Shown: piece by piece, positions 11,011 to 23,240 of the stretch
Layout of the letters: every line of letters begins with the position of its first letter
Position numbering within the stretch: position 1 is the stretch's first letter
Source: Siphonodentalium dalli
Lineage: Eukaryota; Mollusca; Scaphopoda; Gadilida; Siphonodentaliidae
NCBI GenBank assembly: GCA_032622095.1
Contig: CP136063.1
Coordinates: 24,800,987-24,864,986 of the forward strand
Direction: 5' to 3'
Length of the DNA stretch: 64,000 nucleotides
The notes under the pieces: model-generated
The model's database searches: none
Seen by the model: only the letters and a program-made list of their open reading frames with translations
Told to the model about the DNA's origin: nothing
Made by a program: the position numbers and the translations under genes

Positions 11011-12077
11011 ATCAGATTCTTACCTGCAGATCATGTAGAAGACGATTGCAGCAACTTTGTAGTACTTACTGGCCAGTGTTTATGTAACTCAAGGATGGAA
11101 TAAATAGAACGACAGTGTGTAAACTGGTTAACATTATTGCTTAAGTTTTTTTTTTCAAGTTTTACCTCGCGGCTCAACAAACAAGTGCAATAATGTTATC
11201 ATTTATTAGCTTATTGCACACTCTGAAGATTGTAGCTAATTATAAGGCATTTTATTTTTTATTACTTGGTTTACAGATTTCCATAACCAAAATAAATCTG
11301 TTTGTCAATAAAAATAAAATGTTAGTTTTTAGATCCCCCCCCCACCCCCCCCCCCCCCCCCCCAATGGAAAAATTAATTCAGACATAAAAATTATTAGAA
11401 AAAATTCTAAGTTTACGTAAAATATACAACATCAATTTAACAGTAAAGCCTCCCAGTGACTTCTCTCTCATATACCAGTATACACAGCATGTATTTACTG
11501 ATTATAATGGTGCACTCACACATCACAACAATGGTATTCATAAATGGGTTCATTTATTACTTAATATTTATTGGAACACAGAAAGGCGATGTAACAGAGA
11601 GTAAATTGAACTTCAACCTTATGACTTCTCCCTGAGAACAGTCTCACTGGGGGAGACCACTCTTCCTGCTAAATCTCCCCGAAATCACACAATCAGGATG
11701 TTCCTGTGAGTTTCCGGCAAGAGAAAGTCAACCGTGCCCAAACAGATTAAGAAGATTAAGATTCCCCCTTCAATAAAAGGCCATTCCGTATATGTAAAGC
11801 AGCTCTTGGTCTGCAGGATTCAATAAACATGTAATTCTTTCTATTTTTTCCCAACCTCATCATTTCCAGTGCTTTTTACTATGACAAATTCGAAAGCATT
11901 CAGAGTGGAACATGTGCTCAATTTTACTCCACTCGTCAGTTTATTGTCATCTTAGTGTTGCTTTTAATAGTGCAGAGCAGAATCAATGCCATTTGGGGTT
12001 CGTATGATTGTAAAAACAAGGTTTAGAAAATATCACAAAATGATACGTTTGCCTTTGCAATAACAAGCTACATGATC
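11011..12077. other. Non-coding stretch
   Basis: There is a run of C interrupted by one A at about 11336-11363. Otherwise AT-rich sequence without a recognisable gene or family. Confidence 0.5.
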
Positions 12078-12180
12078 AGTGTTTGGGCTGTCGGTGGCCA
12101 AATTAGCCAATGGCCAAACTTTTTCGAATTTGGCTAATAAAAATAGCATTTGGCTAAACTTTTCCACAAATCCCTGATGG
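12078..12180 (+). mobile_element. One-ended relative of the hAT-like element at 47407
   Basis: CAGTGTTTGGGCTGTCGGTGG is followed by GCCAATGGCCAAACTTTTTC and a GGCTAA-rich tract. This matches the reverse complement of the right end of the 47407-47959 element. No opposite end was found nearby, so it is a truncated copy. Confidence 0.5.
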
Positions 12181-12392
12181 AGATGGAAAGCTAATAAAAA
12201 GTGCTGAATAGGTCGACTTACAGTCCAGATGAAGTTAGGCGACGAATGTATTTCATACCTTGGAAATAATGGTCCAAGGCAAGTTTGGGAGTTTGGGATG
12301 ATACGGGGTCAAAAAATGTATGGATTTTTGTTTATACGCAGTCGATTACACCGATTATGTAAAAATAAAGAACAGTAATACATGCAGTGCTA

Positions 12393-12521
12393 CAGTAATA
12401 CCCTAATTAATCAACTCCATAACCACAGCAGAATTATGGGTAATTTTTCAGGATTTAGTCGGAAATATGGCAACAAGCACATCTGCTGTTGTTATGGAGT
12501 CGATTAATTAGGGCATTACTG
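12393..12521. mobile_element. Tc1/mariner-type MITE with TA flanks
   Basis: The 31-bp TIRs begin CAGTAATACCCTAATTAATC; the right end is the inverse with few changes. TA dinucleotides flank both sides. The internal words CACAGCAGAATTATGGGTAA and TTTCAGGATTTAGTCGG match the fold-back trimer at 38777-39453, so both belong to one family. Confidence 0.7.
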
Positions 12522-13714
12522 TAGTTTGTGGACATGTGCCATGATTGTTCTTGGGAATGGAATGGGGCCATGGTACATACACCACACCTAGTTACAAGAA
12601 CAAGTTATATAAAGTCTCGACAACAATGGCTGTGAACATTGTTGAAACAATGGCTGTGAACATTGTTGAAATCTTTAAAGGTCGAATGTGACCTTTATCA
12701 ACATACAGGATAGCTTTAGACTATAGTATTTATGTCTCAGGCACATGGTTGCAATGGTGATGTTGCCAAGAAACCACTTGGTGTACCCAAAGTGTGTTGA
12801 CTGATGCAACTGATTGCAATATCTCATCAACGCAACAATCCTCTAGCTGTTCTTCAAGTTGAACATGTCACCCTTGTGTTAATCGCATTCATATTTTCTT
12901 GAACCATACCGACCACCACCCAGCGGGAGTATGACATATCACCAAATTATCAAAGACATCGTCTTGAAGATAAATGTATGAAAGAATGCCAAGAGACAAA
13001 CATTATAGGTGGTGAATGTCAAAATAGCCAATTTTCACATTTCGGCCGCCATATTTATTGGATTGTGGTGTCAGCTTGGCTAATTTGTAAGGGTTGTATA
13101 TTAGCAGGGTTTCCGTTACTACGGCTCAGTATCAGTGAAACGGCTTCATTTCCCTCGGTTCAATAGCAATGTCATTAAACAAATCTGATTGAAACGACAG
13201 ATCAGGGTTAAACAGAATAAATGGCAAAAAAGCGAGGTCAGTATGTTACTGGTAGAGCATAACTCTTTGTTTTAAAAGCGCCAAAACTACTACGTAATGT
13301 TTGGTTTGCAGTCAACTATACTTAGTTATCAGTCAGCTTTACCATGTACTCCAATGTAGAAGATTAAAGAAAAATTGGAAAAAAATTAACTGAAGAAAAT
13401 TTTATCTTTCGATTTCCTACTACAAATATTAGCATGCTGTCAGTGTTGATTTAATAACAAGTTAATTTCTCTAATTGGGGTTTATTGAACGAACACATGA
13501 TGGTGGTCACAGATTTCATTCTCAGTTAAAATTATGCACCACCTAGTGACACTACTGTTAAGATTATCAGACAGCCGTTGAACCCGGTTGCAAAACTCGT
13601 AGTCTGAGTCTACATTTACATGAGAAAACAGTTATACTGATCAAGCTGCCATTCTAAAATCCCTAACGGCAGATATTTTTCATTATATATAACAAAGTGG
13701 CATGAGATCTACTC
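12522..13714. other. Non-coding stretch with a small tandem duplication
   Basis: A unit of about 25 bp containing AATGGCTGTGAACATTGTTG is present twice at about 12622-12672. No credible gene is seen. Confidence 0.5.
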
Positions 13715-13797
13715 TCCATTAAAGCCTGACCCCAGACAGAGGGTCATAAACATAGTAACAGGATTTTCCTGCTTCAACAGTGGCTGTGATTTGTTAA

Positions 13798-15802
13798 AGA
13801 ATTTATTCGGTCTAGAAACTACAAAAGGCAATCGGAAAGCCCTCGCTGTTGTGATTAAAATGATCCAAGTCCCATTCCGATTGCATAATAAATAACCCGT
13901 AAAATAAATAAATAATACCACCACCGGTATTCGGAGATTTCCGTGAGTAAACTACGAGTGACGTAGTTGTGGGGAGCAAATTAAAAACACAGATTCTGAG
14001 CCGGGAGTTTATTATGCTGTCTACGATGACGTAATCGTAAGTCAGCCGATACTAAAATGCGGAATCGTATGTGCGTGTGTGGTGTATAGATTACGTTACG
14101 CTTTGGTCGTTTATCTGGAATAGAAGACAATTATGTGAATAAAGTAATTAATAGCGCCTAGAATGGTTGTTGTTTTTGTAGCCATTAATAACATGCTGGC
14201 ACGTGTCTGCTTTGGTGAATAGATGGCAGTAATTAGTGCTTTGATTGTCTCGTATTCACTCGGTGATTTGTAATCACTCAGTGACTATTCATCAGTGTCA
14301 GTCGCGAACTTGTTTGCACTCTAAAATGCCACAAAGTGAATAGAAAGAACATTATCTCTCTGGTCATACATATATAAGAAGCTCCCAAATGTTATATAAA
14401 CACTGGGCTGAATAATGTTAATTAACTCTATTTAGGCGCTTTTGTTTTGTGTTTGTTTGTTGTTTTAATTTCGATATAAATGTCTCGAGTATCTGTCATC
14501 TCCACATATGCCAAGATGCCTAGTAGATGTAGTGTGTTCGGTTGTGGGCGGGCTAGCGATCCCTTATTTAGTACCTCCAAAAAGACAACACAGTGCGTAA
14601 TTTAGAACGCTCTTTATTGTCTACCGCTTTTGGGAGACGGAAGCATGGACGCTCTTTGTATTTAAATGTCACAATACCACCTACAAAATCACCAATGACA
14701 TATCGAAATAGAGCACGTTCATAATTGAGAACGCTCTTTATTGTCTACACCGCGACGAAAACATGGACGCTGTTTATTAGAGGCAATCATTGGATTTTTT
14801 CTATGCTAACAATTAAAAACAATCCTCTCTAGAAAGTCAATATGTGCCATCAAAACGTAAAATAAACGAACCAACACAAACTGAAAAAACAATGCCAGGC
14901 TAGCCTTCAATTAAAAAAAATGTCGTTATGCCAAACTGCAGCCTAACTAATAATTATTGTAGTTTCAACAGTCTGTTATGTGTTTGAGTGAATTATTTTG
15001 TTTACGCACTTATCGATCTTGACTGGAAGGATTTTAGCAAGCTGTTCACAGTCGTGCACTTCTCCATACAAAAAGTTTCGTGTGAAGAAACATACAGGAA
15101 CATTATTAGGACGAATATAAGCCATCATGATACATGTACTAGTATAATAACCACCACCTTTTTAATCACACCCCATTTGTATTTAATTGTACGCATATAG
15201 CGCACAACGGGATGACACTAGTGTGTAAACTAGCTTCCGAAATTGGTACCATACAACGAAGAAGGAAGTCGGGTATATGGCCTAACTTGTATTTTTTCAG
15301 AAACAGTTAAATTAGTTTCGCACGAATTCCGCTCGCTCATTGCATTTCTGCATAAATTAATCTCATTTCAAACAACTTTTATCGCCTCAAAGTGCATTTT
15401 AGCCATCATTATTCGTTATATAATCCAACATTCTAGCAAATCCAGTTCATAATTCAGCACATTCAAACAGTTTTATTCCGTAATCGCTATTTATCGTAAA
15501 GGCTTAGGTAATTAACCGGCATAATTTATCAACTCGTTACGCGATTGGCGGAATTATTTCAAGCTCCACCCACCGCTGTCATTGGTAAGCGTCGATGCAG
15601 ATGATCGGTCATGTGACTGCGTTGTGGTCATGTGATCGCACTCACGTGACTGACTACGGATATTTCCGCAATTTTTTTAATATCATAATAATAAAAATAC
15701 TATCTGCTCGATTTTGAATTTCTCTGGTAAAATGGGTCTGTTAGACATATATTTTAGTATTATGACAATAAAATTTTGTTTTGTTTTGACAGACCAATTC
15801 CT
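13798..15802. mobile_element. 2-kb insertion flanked by TTAA
   Basis: TTAA at 13794-13797 and 15803-15806 brackets sequence absent from the homologous junction at about 20470, which reads straight from GATTTGTTA into AGTTCCTC. This gives an empty-site comparison. The ends are only weakly inverted (AGAATTTATTCGG against AGGAATTGGTC), so a piggyBac assignment is tentative. It contains a THAP-like start (14516) and a direct duplication of about 120 bp with GAACGCTCTTTATTG at 14600-14660 and 14722-14780. Confidence 0.55.
14516..14605 (+). pseudogene. THAP-like zinc-finger N-terminus (first exon or remnant)
   Basis: An ATG opens 29 codons before TAG, beginning MPSRCSVFGCGRAS. The Met-Pro start with Cys5 and Cys10, and Phe-Gly-Cys at residues 8-10, matches the start of THAP domains. 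These are C2CH DNA-binding modules at the N-termini of P-element transposases and of host THAP proteins. The second half of the domain (Cys, His, AVPTIF-like box) is not seen in the next few hundred bases, so this would be an isolated first exon or a truncated relic. Its place inside a mobile insertion favours transposase origin. Such a short match could be chance. Confidence 0.35.
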
Positions 15803-16584
15803 TTAAGAGAACTAGTTCCTCTAATGTTTGTAATTATTGTTTATTCCACGTAATATGGTGAAACTGATAATTTATGTAATAAATTGTTACCTAGTATAAT
15901 ATATGTAAACATTTTCATTTTTATAATCCAGCATGATGTAGCATATTTAACTTCCATTTCTTTGGACACTGAATTCAGCCCAAAAAAAAGTCTTTCGGCA
16001 CCATTCTTTAATGTGCGCAGTGCGTTAATTGGCCCACGGTCAACTCGGTGAGTGAATAGCACCATACCGGGCTACTCACTTTATATTTCATTAAGAATGT
16101 TTTTTTTATTTATATAGCATGTTCTTGCTTGACCTTCTGGTGTTAACATGCATATTGGGTTTCAATTTTTTGGGGGGACGGGTAGAAAAATCCATTATTT
16201 TGCAACATCAATTTTAAGTTGATATATAGTTATATATCATACCCCCACATCAGCAACAAAATGATAAAAAAAAACTTGATGCAGCAAAATAGAAAATTAT
16301 TTTATTTTTTAGAAAATCGGCAAGATAATTGATTTAGTTTCCAAGGTGACGAAACATTTGGGAGGATATTCTCAAGCCTGTAGCTTTGACATCGAGAATT
16401 GATTCTGACCTATTGACAATTCAAGCCTTATCATAAAAGAGTTTAGATTTCTAATTAGAAAAGCAAGTCCCTCATAACTTGGTTATTGTCAATCATTGTG
16501 TGACATGTATGATTCTTAGTGTATTGGGCCCTGCGAATCGGGGGTTTACATTCAAATCAAATCTCAAATCGAATCAAGGGCGAG

Positions 16585-16945
16585 ATACACAAGTCGAAAG
16601 GGAATAACTCAACACAAAAAAGTCGGACAGACGTCATAATGGCAGGTGCACAGCTAGGTTCCCATGGTACTAAATATCTGTGTCAAGTTTCAAAAACATT
16701 TACCTAAAAAAGTGGGAATAAAAGTTCGGACAAAATTATGCATGTTTTGCACACAAAAAATTTAAAGCCGAAAAAGGGGGATAACTGCATAAAAAAAATC
16801 ATAATTGCAGACGAAGGTGCTTGTCTGTGCCAAGTTTTACAGAAAATGATCAAAAAACAACTGAGAAAAACTCCGGACAAATATGTGTCTATGGACGACA
16901 AGTCGATTCCAGTATATCCCCCACAACTTTGTTGCAGGGGGTATA
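16585..16945 (+). repeat. Mollusc-type repeat, two units plus terminal hairpin
   Basis: Two units of about 170 bp begin with GGGATAACTC-like words (16603 and 16780) and include ATGGCAGGTGCACAGC and CTGTGYCAAGTTT. The block ends in a hairpin pairing TATCCCCCACAAC with TTGCAGGGGGTATA (about 16914-16944). Such a C/G-run hairpin also closes the repeats at 34165-34255 and 52300-52375. Confidence 0.65.
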
Positions 16946-17162
16946 AATACCAGTTTCATTAGTCTTTTGTACAGAAGTCAGTTGGAACACGTAGAAATAA
17001 ATTGTGGTTCAGATAATCAATGTTTTAGGATGAACCTGACTGTACCACTTTAGTCAATCGCATAGAAAAATATGTAACCGTTTAGTCGATTAACTGTAAA
17101 CATGGGTTGATATTGAAATTTTGTTTTTATCAATATTATAACTCAAATTGGCAGATATGCAC

Positions 17163-17170
17163 TATATAAG
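17163..17170 (+). promoter_or_regulatory. TATA-like element upstream of the Gag frame
   Basis: TATATAAG lies within an imperfect inverted repeat (AAGGCAC at 17169 pairing with GTGCCTT at about 17205). Two CCAAT words follow at about 17421 and 17451, just before the retrotransposon coding region. A promoter role in the element's 5' region is inference; the terminal repeat was not delimited. Confidence 0.3.
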
Positions 17171-17474
17171 GCACTTGTTCCATGTGCACACGATGCCTGT
17201 GTAGTGCCTTAGTATGAATATGTACAAAAACCTCCCCGGTTACAATGCATGGGTGTATTGGCCAATGCTACATGTTTCTGTTTATTAGCTTGTCCAGGAT
17301 ATCATAAATGATGATTATGGAAATAAGCTACTTTATGCCACGGGAGTGAGAGTTAATTTTAGTCATGCATAATGCATGAGATGTAAAGATCTAATTACGC
17401 ATTCATACGTAGCTCGTGTAATCCAATAGGAATCGAGCTTTCCGTGATCGTCCAATAAGAACGCTTCTGACAAA

Positions 17475-18086
17475 TTGTCTGACGTCATTTACGAGACCGC
17501 ATGGTTCTTTCGCGTCAGCCGCCTCTACACACAGGCCAGGCGTTTTTTAGAAGCACAGTTAAAATCAAAACAGCCTCTGTCATTATTTCAGTGGTTTAAG
17601 GCTTTCAATATCTATATGGCAGTTTTCTTTGTAAAATATGGCGACCCCAAAAATATCCTTAGTCGACAAATGCTGAAATATAGAGCCAATGTTACTGCCA
17701 TAGCCGAAGTCAAAGGCAATTGGGCATGGTTCGACAGCGAATTCAGACGCTTGAGGCAATCAAAACAATTAGCTTGGAATGATATTCTAAGCGAAATTTG
17801 GCTAAAAACACGCCTCGACAAACAGCCCAAATTCGAACATCAACAAACCTTTCGACCAAATTTCCAAACTCAAAATGCTTCAAATAGAAAACTAAGAGTC
17901 CCGACAGGTTTCTGCTATCGCTTTCACGAAGGTTTAGGTTGCGGAAATTTTTGCAAATATAATCACAAATGTTTTGTATGTTCAGGTCAGCAAGCTCATC
18001 CAGCAGTCCATTGCCGCAGCAATTTTCGAGGCAATAGGTTCACAAATCCACGAAACGGGTCAGCCGCTAAGAATACAAGAAAATAG
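17475..18086 (+). pseudogene. Gag-like protein of a DIRS/Ngaro-type retrotransposon (5' end incomplete)
   Basis: The open frame spans about 203 codons. It has no ATG at its 5' end (it opens at a TTG), and the first Met is residue 48, so the true start is upstream of a frame break or lost. The C-terminal half has two zinc-binding motifs: a CCCH finger C147-x8-C156-x3-C160-x3-H164, and a knuckle-like C166-x2-C169-x5-H175-x4-C180. A basic Asn/Arg tail follows. The FCYRF...HKCFVCSG arrangement is the form found in Gag-like proteins of tyrosine-recombinase retroelements, which bind element RNA during particle assembly. The RT region follows directly, as expected for ORF1 then ORF2. Confidence 0.75.
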
Positions 18087-18089
18087 ATT

Positions 18090-19075
18090 CCAAGAGGTTT
18101 ATAGTACAATTTCGCGAGCCCCGTCGTCAATTGTGCCAAACAAGCTAGAAGTGTTGCTCGAAGGCTACAACGAAGCAAAAAATAAACCATTTAGTACAAG
18201 GGTTCAGAGTAGGATTTCGATTAGGTTTTCAAGGGGGAAATTTGGCAGTCTCCCAAAAATCTGAAGTCAGCGATCTCAAACTCGGAGGCCGTCGAAAAAA
18301 AGCTATCTAAAGAATTATTAGCACAATGAATAAAACGTCCTTTCAATGACCCGCCTTTGCCAAATCTGATAATTTCACCTTTAGGCCTAGTCGCTAAGAA
18401 AACTCCATGGCAATTTCATCATTTGTCTCACCTGGGAGGGGCTTCAGTCAATGATGGAATTCCATCAGAATTTTCGTCAGTACAATATGCCACAGTACAA
18501 GATGCCATACAAATAATAAAAAAGGGTGGGGCAAATTTTCTGGCACGCCGTGACGTTTTTCAAGCTTACAGAAATCTTCCAATACACAAAGACGACCTTC
18601 ACCTGTTGGGTTTCAAGTGGAAAGGTCAGTTTTATGTAGATACAGAACTCCCAATGGGAGCAGCCAGTAGTGCACGATTATTTGAGGAATTCAGTTCTGC
18701 ATTAGAATGGATAGCGGCCAAAAAATGGGGTATAAAAATGGTGCACATGATTTCCTTATTTTGGCAGGGTCAGAGACGATATGTCAAAGATCATTAAATC
18801 TATTTTTAGCTATGTTCAATTTCATCGGTTTGCCGATGGCCCCCGAAAAAACCGTGGGTCCAGACAGAGTATTGACTTTCTTAGGCATAGAGCTTGATAC
18901 TATTAATATGTTAGCTCGGATACCGGAAGAAAAAATTATTGACGCTACTGCCCAAATAAAAAACTTCCTGGGGAGGAAAAAAGCGATGCTTCGCGAAATT
19001 AATGGGCCTAATAGGGGGGTTCTTAATTTTATGTGCTGTGTAATAATTCGGGAGAATGTTTTTGCGTAGATTGAT
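18090..19075 (+). pseudogene. Reverse transcriptase domain, DIRS/Ngaro type, frameshifted
   Basis: It copies element RNA into DNA in intact relatives. An N-terminal lead with RAPSSIVPNKLEVLLEGYN is in frame near 18115-18175, then an in-frame stop near 18326 (TGA after LLAQ). Next come PLGLVAKK (18384), HHLSHLGG (about 18417), ARRDVFQAYRNLPI (motif A, Asp at about 18552), and LPMGAASSARLFEEF (motif B, about 18650). The motif C region near 18740-18760 reads in two frames and keeps only one Asp before FLIL, so the catalytic Asp pair is lost together with a frame change. Downstream, FLGIELDT (about 18880) is the conserved block after motif D. At least three lesions make it non-functional. Confidence 0.85.
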
Positions 19076-19214
19076 TAACCTGACATTGAAGGTCAGTAAA
19101 CCGGATTTCAAAATTCGGCTATCTAATCAGGTAAAAGCGGACTTAAAGTTTGGTAATCATTTTTCGACGGTTTTAATGGGAACACGTTTTTTCATCATGA
19201 ATCCAAATGGATCA

Positions 19215-19600
19215 GCAGTCCGAAACTGAGCCTCTACACGGACGCCGCAAAATCAAAAGGTTTTGCAGCCCTCTTCGGTAATAAATGGACGTTCGGCCAT
19301 TTCAAATCTGCCGATCATAGTATCGCGGTGTTAAAGAGTTGTATCCAATCGTTTTGGCTTTAAATATTTGGGGCCACGAGCTGAAAAATAAAAAGTTGCT
19401 AATTTTTTGTGATAATGAAGCGGTAGTGACCGTTATTAACAAACAAACGGCCAAAGATCGAGAATTATTGTCGCTTTTGAGGAAGTTGGTAATAGTAACT
19501 TTAATTCACAATATTCAATTCCGTGCTCAACACATCCTGGAGTTAACAATGTATTAGCAGATACTCTCTCTCGTTTGCAGGTAGAGAGATTCAAACAAAT
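19215..19600 (+). pseudogene. RNase H domain of the retrotransposon, frameshifted
   Basis: SLYTDAA (Asp codon 19241-19243), a shifted ELYPIVLAL (about 19335), IFCDNEAVV (about 19405) and HPGVNNVLADTLSR (about 19530-19570) line up with the four acidic positions of the RNase H of DIRS and Ngaro polymerases. The domain degrades RNA in the RNA-DNA hybrid. Two one-base frame changes (near 19333 and 19523) and a stop in each frame break it. It continues the RT region at the spacing usual for the family. Confidence 0.8.
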
Positions 19601-19649
19601 AGCAGTGGGATTTCAAGCAGAACCCGAGGGGATCCCGGAACACCTGGCG

Positions 19650-20396
19650 TTGGAGAACGTAATCAAATTTTAGTATCTCTGTTGAATCACTCATTGGCCA
19701 ACAACTCACGGACAACGTATGTCAGAGCAGGCAACTATTTAGTCAATTTTGCGACCAGTTTGAGTTAACGATACAGCTACCAATAGATCAAGCCACATTG
19801 CTATACTTTATGGCACACCTCGTTAACAGAAAATACAGCCCCAGCACCATTACCACTTCTATTTCTGCCTTGTCCTCCTTGCACAAAATTAGAGGGTTGC
19901 CGGACCCATCTACCATCTTCTTGGTCAAGAAAATATTGGCAGCAGCTCACCGTATTAATCCATCGAAGGAAGTCAGACTCCCAATCACTAAGTTGTTGCT
20001 TTCGCGACTGACTGCGGCATTAATTTTTAAAGGAACACTGTTTGGATGATGCATACCTCAAAGTATTGTTCAAATGTTTATTCACGTTTGCTTTTTTTTG
20101 CTTTCGCTCGGATAGGCGAGCTGTGTACCTTGGGTCCCACTGAATCAGGTAGAGTAATCCAAGTTGAGGACTTGGAAATGGGCCCTACATCAGTCATAGT
20201 AATATTCAGATACTTCAAGCATAATTCGAATAACACTCCACATTATATAAAATTGAGAAGACAGGAAAGTAAAGCAATCTGTCCGATATTTAATCTGCAA
20301 TCATACCTCCAACATCGACCAAAAATTCAAGGTCCCCTCTTTATTGGGGTTACATGGAATGATGTGGTGACAAGACATGAGGGAAACTCTACATTA
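19650..20396 (+). pseudogene. Tyrosine recombinase, N-terminal and central part
   Basis: The core-binding (SAM-like) half includes SRTTYVRAGNYLVNF (about 19705) and MAHLVNRKYSPSTITTSISA (19810 onward). The catalytic half starts near 20045 and has FARIGEL with the first catalytic Arg at 20109-20111, then KAICPIFNLQSYL and GPLFIG. Frame changes occur near 19750, 20040 and 20090, the last in a run of T. This YR class replaces an integrase in DIRS/Ngaro elements and inserts circular cDNA. The frame leads to TRHE and then runs into unrelated sequence; the rest of the enzyme lies 5 kb away at 25385-25561. Confidence 0.8.
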
Positions 20397-21429
20397 AACA
20401 CCGACCCCAGATCTGGGGTCCTAAATATAGTAGTGGGATTTTCCAGATTCCGCTGTGGCTGTGATTTGTTATGAAAAATAGTTCCTCTAATGTTGGTAAA
20501 TCTCGTTTATTCCACGTACCATTGTGAACGTTTTCGTGTTAATAAACTAGCATAATGTTGCATTTTGCAGCATATTTCTCTACCCTTGCATTGGAGACTG
20601 AAGTCAGCCCAAACAAAAATCTGTCGGCCCTGTTCTTTGATCTCCGCGGCATCTTTGGTTGGTCCCCGGCCAGTGAAGAACAACATACCAGGCTACTCGT
20701 TTTATACTTCATTAAAATGTTTTTCTTGAATTTACGTAGCGCGTTCGGACATGTCATTCTGGTGTTAATAGCATGCATATTGGCGTTTCAATTTTTTAAA
20801 TCGGACAATAATTACTTATGTTTGTCTTTATTTAATATTTCTGAGTCTCCTTGCTTACGTAAACCTAAATAAACGTGTTCCGATATATTAAAGAATAAAC
20901 GAAAACGGCTCATTCGAACCTAACTAAAATGATGTATTCTAATTTGAAAGAACGGCGTAACTAATATTATGCATTCGTAATTTGATAGTGAGTATGGAGT
21001 TTAGAGTGATAATATATGTACATTACAATATGTGCATAGCGGTTACACAAAACTCCGATACTGGCACATCAATAAACTTAATATACGCGTACAGTCGTAA
21101 TAATAGTATCCTCATATTCTTAATAAACGCTCTTTATTCATATCGTAACAGGGGTAAACTAGTAATAAGCGACCTTTATTGTTTCCTGTTAGAAAAAACA
21201 AACGGGAACTGATTTCGGTCTATGATTGGAACTTGAATAAGGCCTTCGGTTGTACATTGATGTCGGTAAATAAAACTATTTGACGCATTTGTCGACCTAT
21301 CTAGTTTTGTTAGCACCAGACGTTAGGACCGACGTGTAATTAAATCGAGCATTTTTGGTTTTAAATTGCCATATGGCTTCTTGTTTATGTTTGTACACGA
21401 ACTGATTGTTACAATTTATTATTGTCTTT

Positions 21430-21478
21430 CGATAAATCGATATATATATATATATATCGATAAATCGATATATATATT
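21430..21478. repeat. ATCGATA / (TA)n palindromic tract
   Basis: ATAAATCGATATATATA occurs twice, around an alternating TA core, giving a locally self-complementary tract. Confidence 0.6.
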
Positions 21479-21479
21479 T

Positions 21480-21895
21480 ACGTTCGTTCTAGTTCTTTTA
21501 AAATGTTTCACACCTGAATATACGGACATAGCTTATTCGAGCTTCCAAATTGTGTGTACATAATTTGGAATGTGGTATAAGATATGTCGAAATAATCCTA
21601 TACAGGCTTCATATGCCATCAAAATTACTTGTCATGGTCACAGGCAATTTCCAGCTGCTTAAATGTTTTTCACTCAGAATTTAAGCAAACGCACTTTATT
21701 GCAACCATACGCTGTTGTTTGTTCGAGACACATATACATCGTGTTCAAAGTTGCATTTTGTATAACTTACATTCGCATTTCTGAGACTTTTTACGCCCAC
21801 AGAAAGGTAGTTCAGGTATTTATCGACATATTTCGACACCGCTAAATATTCAAAAGTAAATATTATTGGGTGCATTTTGGAGCACAAACCGCCAT
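21480..21895 (+). repeat. Direct repeat pair inside the 5-kb insertion (partner 23690-24140)
   Basis: Shared landmarks in the same order are TATAAGATATG, TTGTCATG-GGTCACAG, TTTATTG-AACCAT, TGTTGTTTGTT, AGAAAGGTAGTTCA, and ATATTATTGGGTG-ATTTTGGAG. The copies are about 2.2 kb apart and about 70-75 percent alike. They could be an old tandem duplication or degenerate long terminal repeats of an element whose interior has lost all coding signal. Confidence 0.55.
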
Positions 21896-23084
21896 GAAAA
21901 TGATATGGTTTCTTCTGAACATTAGGTATATTATGTTAATTGAGCACTGAGTAAGTAGCTATTACATCATAACACGGGTCGCCGGCAGTATACTGTAAGA
22001 AGCATTCTATATACTACCATATATCAAGCACAATAAACATTTACAGCGCCGACAATAACATACGGCCGGTGTGAATATGTATGTTGGGTCGGGAAGTCGG
22101 GTGATGACACAAAAATGCACATAGTTCGTATGCAACAACTTATTTTCACAAAAATTTCAACATGTCAAAATATAAGGAGCATGACTTTTATTAACAGTAC
22201 ATTTATGGATATGAAATTCGCTTTCTTTAATCTTTTGTATCTAATTAATTCCAAGAATAACGATGCATCGAAATATTTAAAATTGACACAAGATGATCGA
22301 TGTAATCGACAAAAAGGTACTGTTCCAGGAAAATAAAATTATTTTACAATTTCCAATTGATTTTCCTCGTACATTATGCGTTTTACATACGCCATGATTA
22401 ACGTATTTGTTCGGTTGATCTATGAGTCTATAGATCGATTAGTAGACTAATTAATATACTGTATAATTCCCCACCATCTTGCCACCAATCGACTAGAATC
22501 ATGTTTTCACAATATGTAAATGACATACCGGTACATATAGTTCTGTCGTAAGGGCGTATTACTATGACGCAAGTCACGACTGTATGCAGGTGCCGATGTC
22601 ATTAACAGTACACTATCGATACACAGACGAGAGTAATCAACAGTCTAGTGTATTAGTATTGTTACACCATGCAGTACACCAGACTGCTGTGAGTAATCTG
22701 GCTTGTGTATCGGTTGTGTACCATCAACAGTGTACATGGAATATACTAGTTAATAAATAACTGACAATAAACGAAGGCCTATTATAATTACGCGAATTTA
22801 AATGGTATTACAGTGTGTTGCTTTCGACATATTTGTCGTTCTCTCTATATTAGCGCTACAATGCTACATAGATCTCAATAATGACATCCATTTTGTTTTT
22901 ATTTTCGTTAATGACATAAATAGCATTACTGAAAAACAAATTTAATTGAGTTCAACGATTGTATCTCACCCACTATTAATTTATATGAACATACCCAAAC
23001 GCATCTCTGCATGGGGAAACATGCATGTTCCATCAGAAATCTTGTCCCGATCGGTCACTATACCCCAATGCACCCTCCCCGTTA

Positions 23085-23240
23085 AAGGTACGAGAGGCAT
23101 TGGCGGTGGGTATGCTGTTACAATATTCATCTCCGTCAAAAACCGTCATAACAGAAGGAAAAGTAAGATATAGACAGACTTTGCTCTAGCTTATGCCAAT
23201 CAGAAATATGGCATAAACAGTATGTTATTGTCAACTCCCC
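23085..23240 (+). repeat. Dispersed repeat shared with 53590-53735
   Basis: GGCGGTGGGTATGCTGT, AACCGTCATAACAGAAGG and TAGACAGACTTTG...ATATGGCATAAACAG correspond, in the same order and orientation, to sequence at 53590-53735. The family is not recognised. Confidence 0.5.

Larger units (their letters stand above)
13715..16350. mobile_element. Copy 1 of the element that also splits the recombinase gene
   Basis: 13721-13797 matches 20394-20473 and 15806-16180 matches 20475-20800. 16200-16350 matches 24710-24885. The two copies share ends and order but carry different interior insertions: a TTAA-flanked 2 kb here, and about 3.9 kb there. No transposase was recognised and the class is unknown. Confidence 0.6.

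Noticed and set aside
15240-15452. 69-codon frame downstream of the THAP-like start
   Set aside because: It does not supply the missing THAP residues or any transposase motif.
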